Source: Ruegeria lacuscaerulensis
GTDB taxonomy: Bacteria; Pseudomonadota; Alphaproteobacteria; Rhodobacterales; Rhodobacteraceae
Direction: 5' to 3'
NCBI RefSeq assembly: GCF_013034685.1
Contig: NZ_WQGO01000008.1
Span: 62,001-126,000, forward strand
Length of the DNA stretch: 64,000 bases
A program made the translations under genes and the position numbers. Shown here in pieces: positions 63,137 through 64,000 of the stretch (position 1 is the stretch's first letter; every line of letters starts with the position of its first letter). A model generated the notes under the pieces. It saw only the letters and a program-made list of their open reading frames with translations, was not told the DNA's origin and made no database searches.

Positions 63137-64000
63137 CTATTGAACAGTTTCGAAAACCCGATCTTGTCTTGGAGAGCGCCCGAACTTGCGGGCATATTCC
63201 CTTGAGAATTGAGCCGGGCTTTCATATCCAACCCCGTAGGCAATCTCTGATATCTTTGCTCCGGTAGATTGAAGCTCATTGCGGGCATGAAGCAGACGCA
63301 GGTCTTTCTGGTATTGTAGCGGTGATGTTCCCGTTACCGCCTTGAACTGCTCGAAGAAGGCCGAACTGCTCATACCTACACGCCCGGCAAGCTCTCCGAC
63401 AACAAGAGGATTGGCCAGATCTGACCGGATTTCGTGTGTCGCCGCGAGAATCCTGCTAGACGTGTTTTCGTGCCACACCAGTTTTTGAAGCGTGCCGCCA
63501 TGCTGCCCGATCAGCAGGCGGGCATGGATTTCCCTAGCCGTGATCGGTGACAGCATGTGACGCGTCTCTTCGGTTTCGCACTGCTGAAAATACCGCAACA
63601 GGGCGCTTTTCATGTCATCATCGGTGTCAGCCAGGCAGATCGAAAATGGATCCGACACGCGTTTACTAGAAGATTGAGGCAGTGAGGATGCCAGACCGCG
63701 CACGAGATCCAGATCAAGGGGGAACACGAGAGCAACGTAGGGACGTTCAGGTGTGGCCTCGGTAATCCTTGAGACAACCGGCAGTGCGTTGCTGACGATC
63801 AGCGACTGCCCTGCCTGTACGGAGAGCGTTCTGGTACTGGTCCCAACCTCTTTGGCGCCTTGTAAAACCGCGCACAACAGCGGGCGGTAGACATTTGCGT
63901 CATGTTGAGTGGTCGAAGGATGGGTGAGAAAAACCGCCCCGCTTTCCTTATGTGTCAGGACACCCTGCGCGACGCCCGCGTGGTCAAGCAGATCCCGAAC
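63137..64000 (-). CDS. AraC-family regulator (partial at right edge)
   Basis: The frame stays open to the last base. At least 288 residues are visible. The C-terminal double helix-turn-helix is at the end: PLVVGELAGRVGMSSSAFFE and ISEIAYGVGYESPAQFSREYARKFG. The N-terminal cupin-like domain has LLCAVLQGAKEVG and QAGQSLIVSNALPVVSRITE, which fits the AraC_N type. The start codon lies beyond the window; an internal TTG at 63877 is not the start. Confidence 0.88.
   Translation of the reverse strand, partial: VRDLLDHAGVAQGVLTHKESGAVFLTHPSTTQHDANVYRPLLCAVLQGAKEVGTSTRTLSVQAGQSLIVSNALPVVSRITEATPERPYVALVFPLDLDLVRGLASSLPQSSSKRVSDPFSICLADTDDDMKSALLRYFQQCETEETRHMLSPITAREIHARLLIGQHGGTLQKLVWHENTSSRILAATHEIRSDLANPLVVGELAGRVGMSSSAFFEQFKAVTGTSPLQYQKDLRLLHARNELQSTGAKISEIAYGVGYESPAQFSREYARKFGRSPRQDRVFETVQ

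Overview
The window looks like chromosomal (or chromid) DNA of a marine Roseobacter-group alphaproteobacterium (Rhodobacteraceae). This is inferred from gene content and protein style, not from a marker gene. The supporting features are moderately high GC, densely packed operons with ATGA/TGATG overlaps, a divergent urea ABC transporter and urease locus, a Tad pilus locus, a HemP-type haemin-uptake peptide, a DUF1127 peptide, a DUF1989-GcvT fusion, and intergenic palindromes of the kind scattered through roseobacter genomes. No rRNA, tRNA, CRISPR array, phage or intact insertion sequence was found.

Layout. 1-251: C-terminal end of a LysR regulator. 262-4796 (minus): a three-gene operon encoding a fused alpha/beta thiamine-diphosphate dehydrogenase, a malonyltransferase-like protein and a DAO-family FAD oxidoreductase, with a divergent LysR gene (5032-5916). 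6093-9316: an acyl-CoA dehydrogenase and a TetR regulator face a small operon (27-residue peptide, DUF1348 protein, flavin-type oxidase) across three copies of a TACYGATCAGTA operator. 9610-12476: CopA copper ATPase and CueR with a MerR-type promoter. 12574-16621: a hydroxyisobutyrate-dehydrogenase-like enzyme and a 1021-residue kinase/M23/aminotransferase fusion. 16673-18208: HemP coupled to a Cys-rich unknown, divergent from Gph. 18387-19733: an orphan amino-acid-type binding protein.

20267-30311: Tad pilus locus, with LuxR plus prepilin peptidase on the plus strand and flp-cpaB-tadG-tadE-tadE-cpaE-cpaF-tadB-tadC on the minus strand. No secretin gene lies in the cluster. 30611-36574 (minus): urtABCDE urea uptake. 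36936-42438 (plus): ureD-A-(53-aa membrane peptide)-B-C-(DUF1127)-E-F-G. Together these two divergent units import urea and split it to ammonia and CO2. 42566-48516 (minus): ProXVW-type betaine transporter and a DUF1989-GcvT fusion, with a divergent LacI regulator and two palindromic operators.

49784-58476 is an accessory-looking patchwork of two short-chain dehydrogenases, a quinone oxidoreductase, three NTF2/SnoaL-like proteins, a secreted alpha/beta hydrolase, an NQO-like flavoprotein and four regulators (LysR, AraC, LysR and neighbours). 58589-64000 holds two class III nucleotide cyclases flanking a decayed stretch with a truncated LysR gene, and an AraC regulator that runs off the end of the window.

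The points most worth following are the small proteins (27 aa under TetR control, 53 aa in the urease operon, the Cys-rich HemP partner), the kinase/M23/aminotransferase fusion, the E1 operon without an E2, the DUF1989-GcvT fusion next to a betaine importer, and a terminator with no annotated gene upstream of flp that may mark a small RNA.
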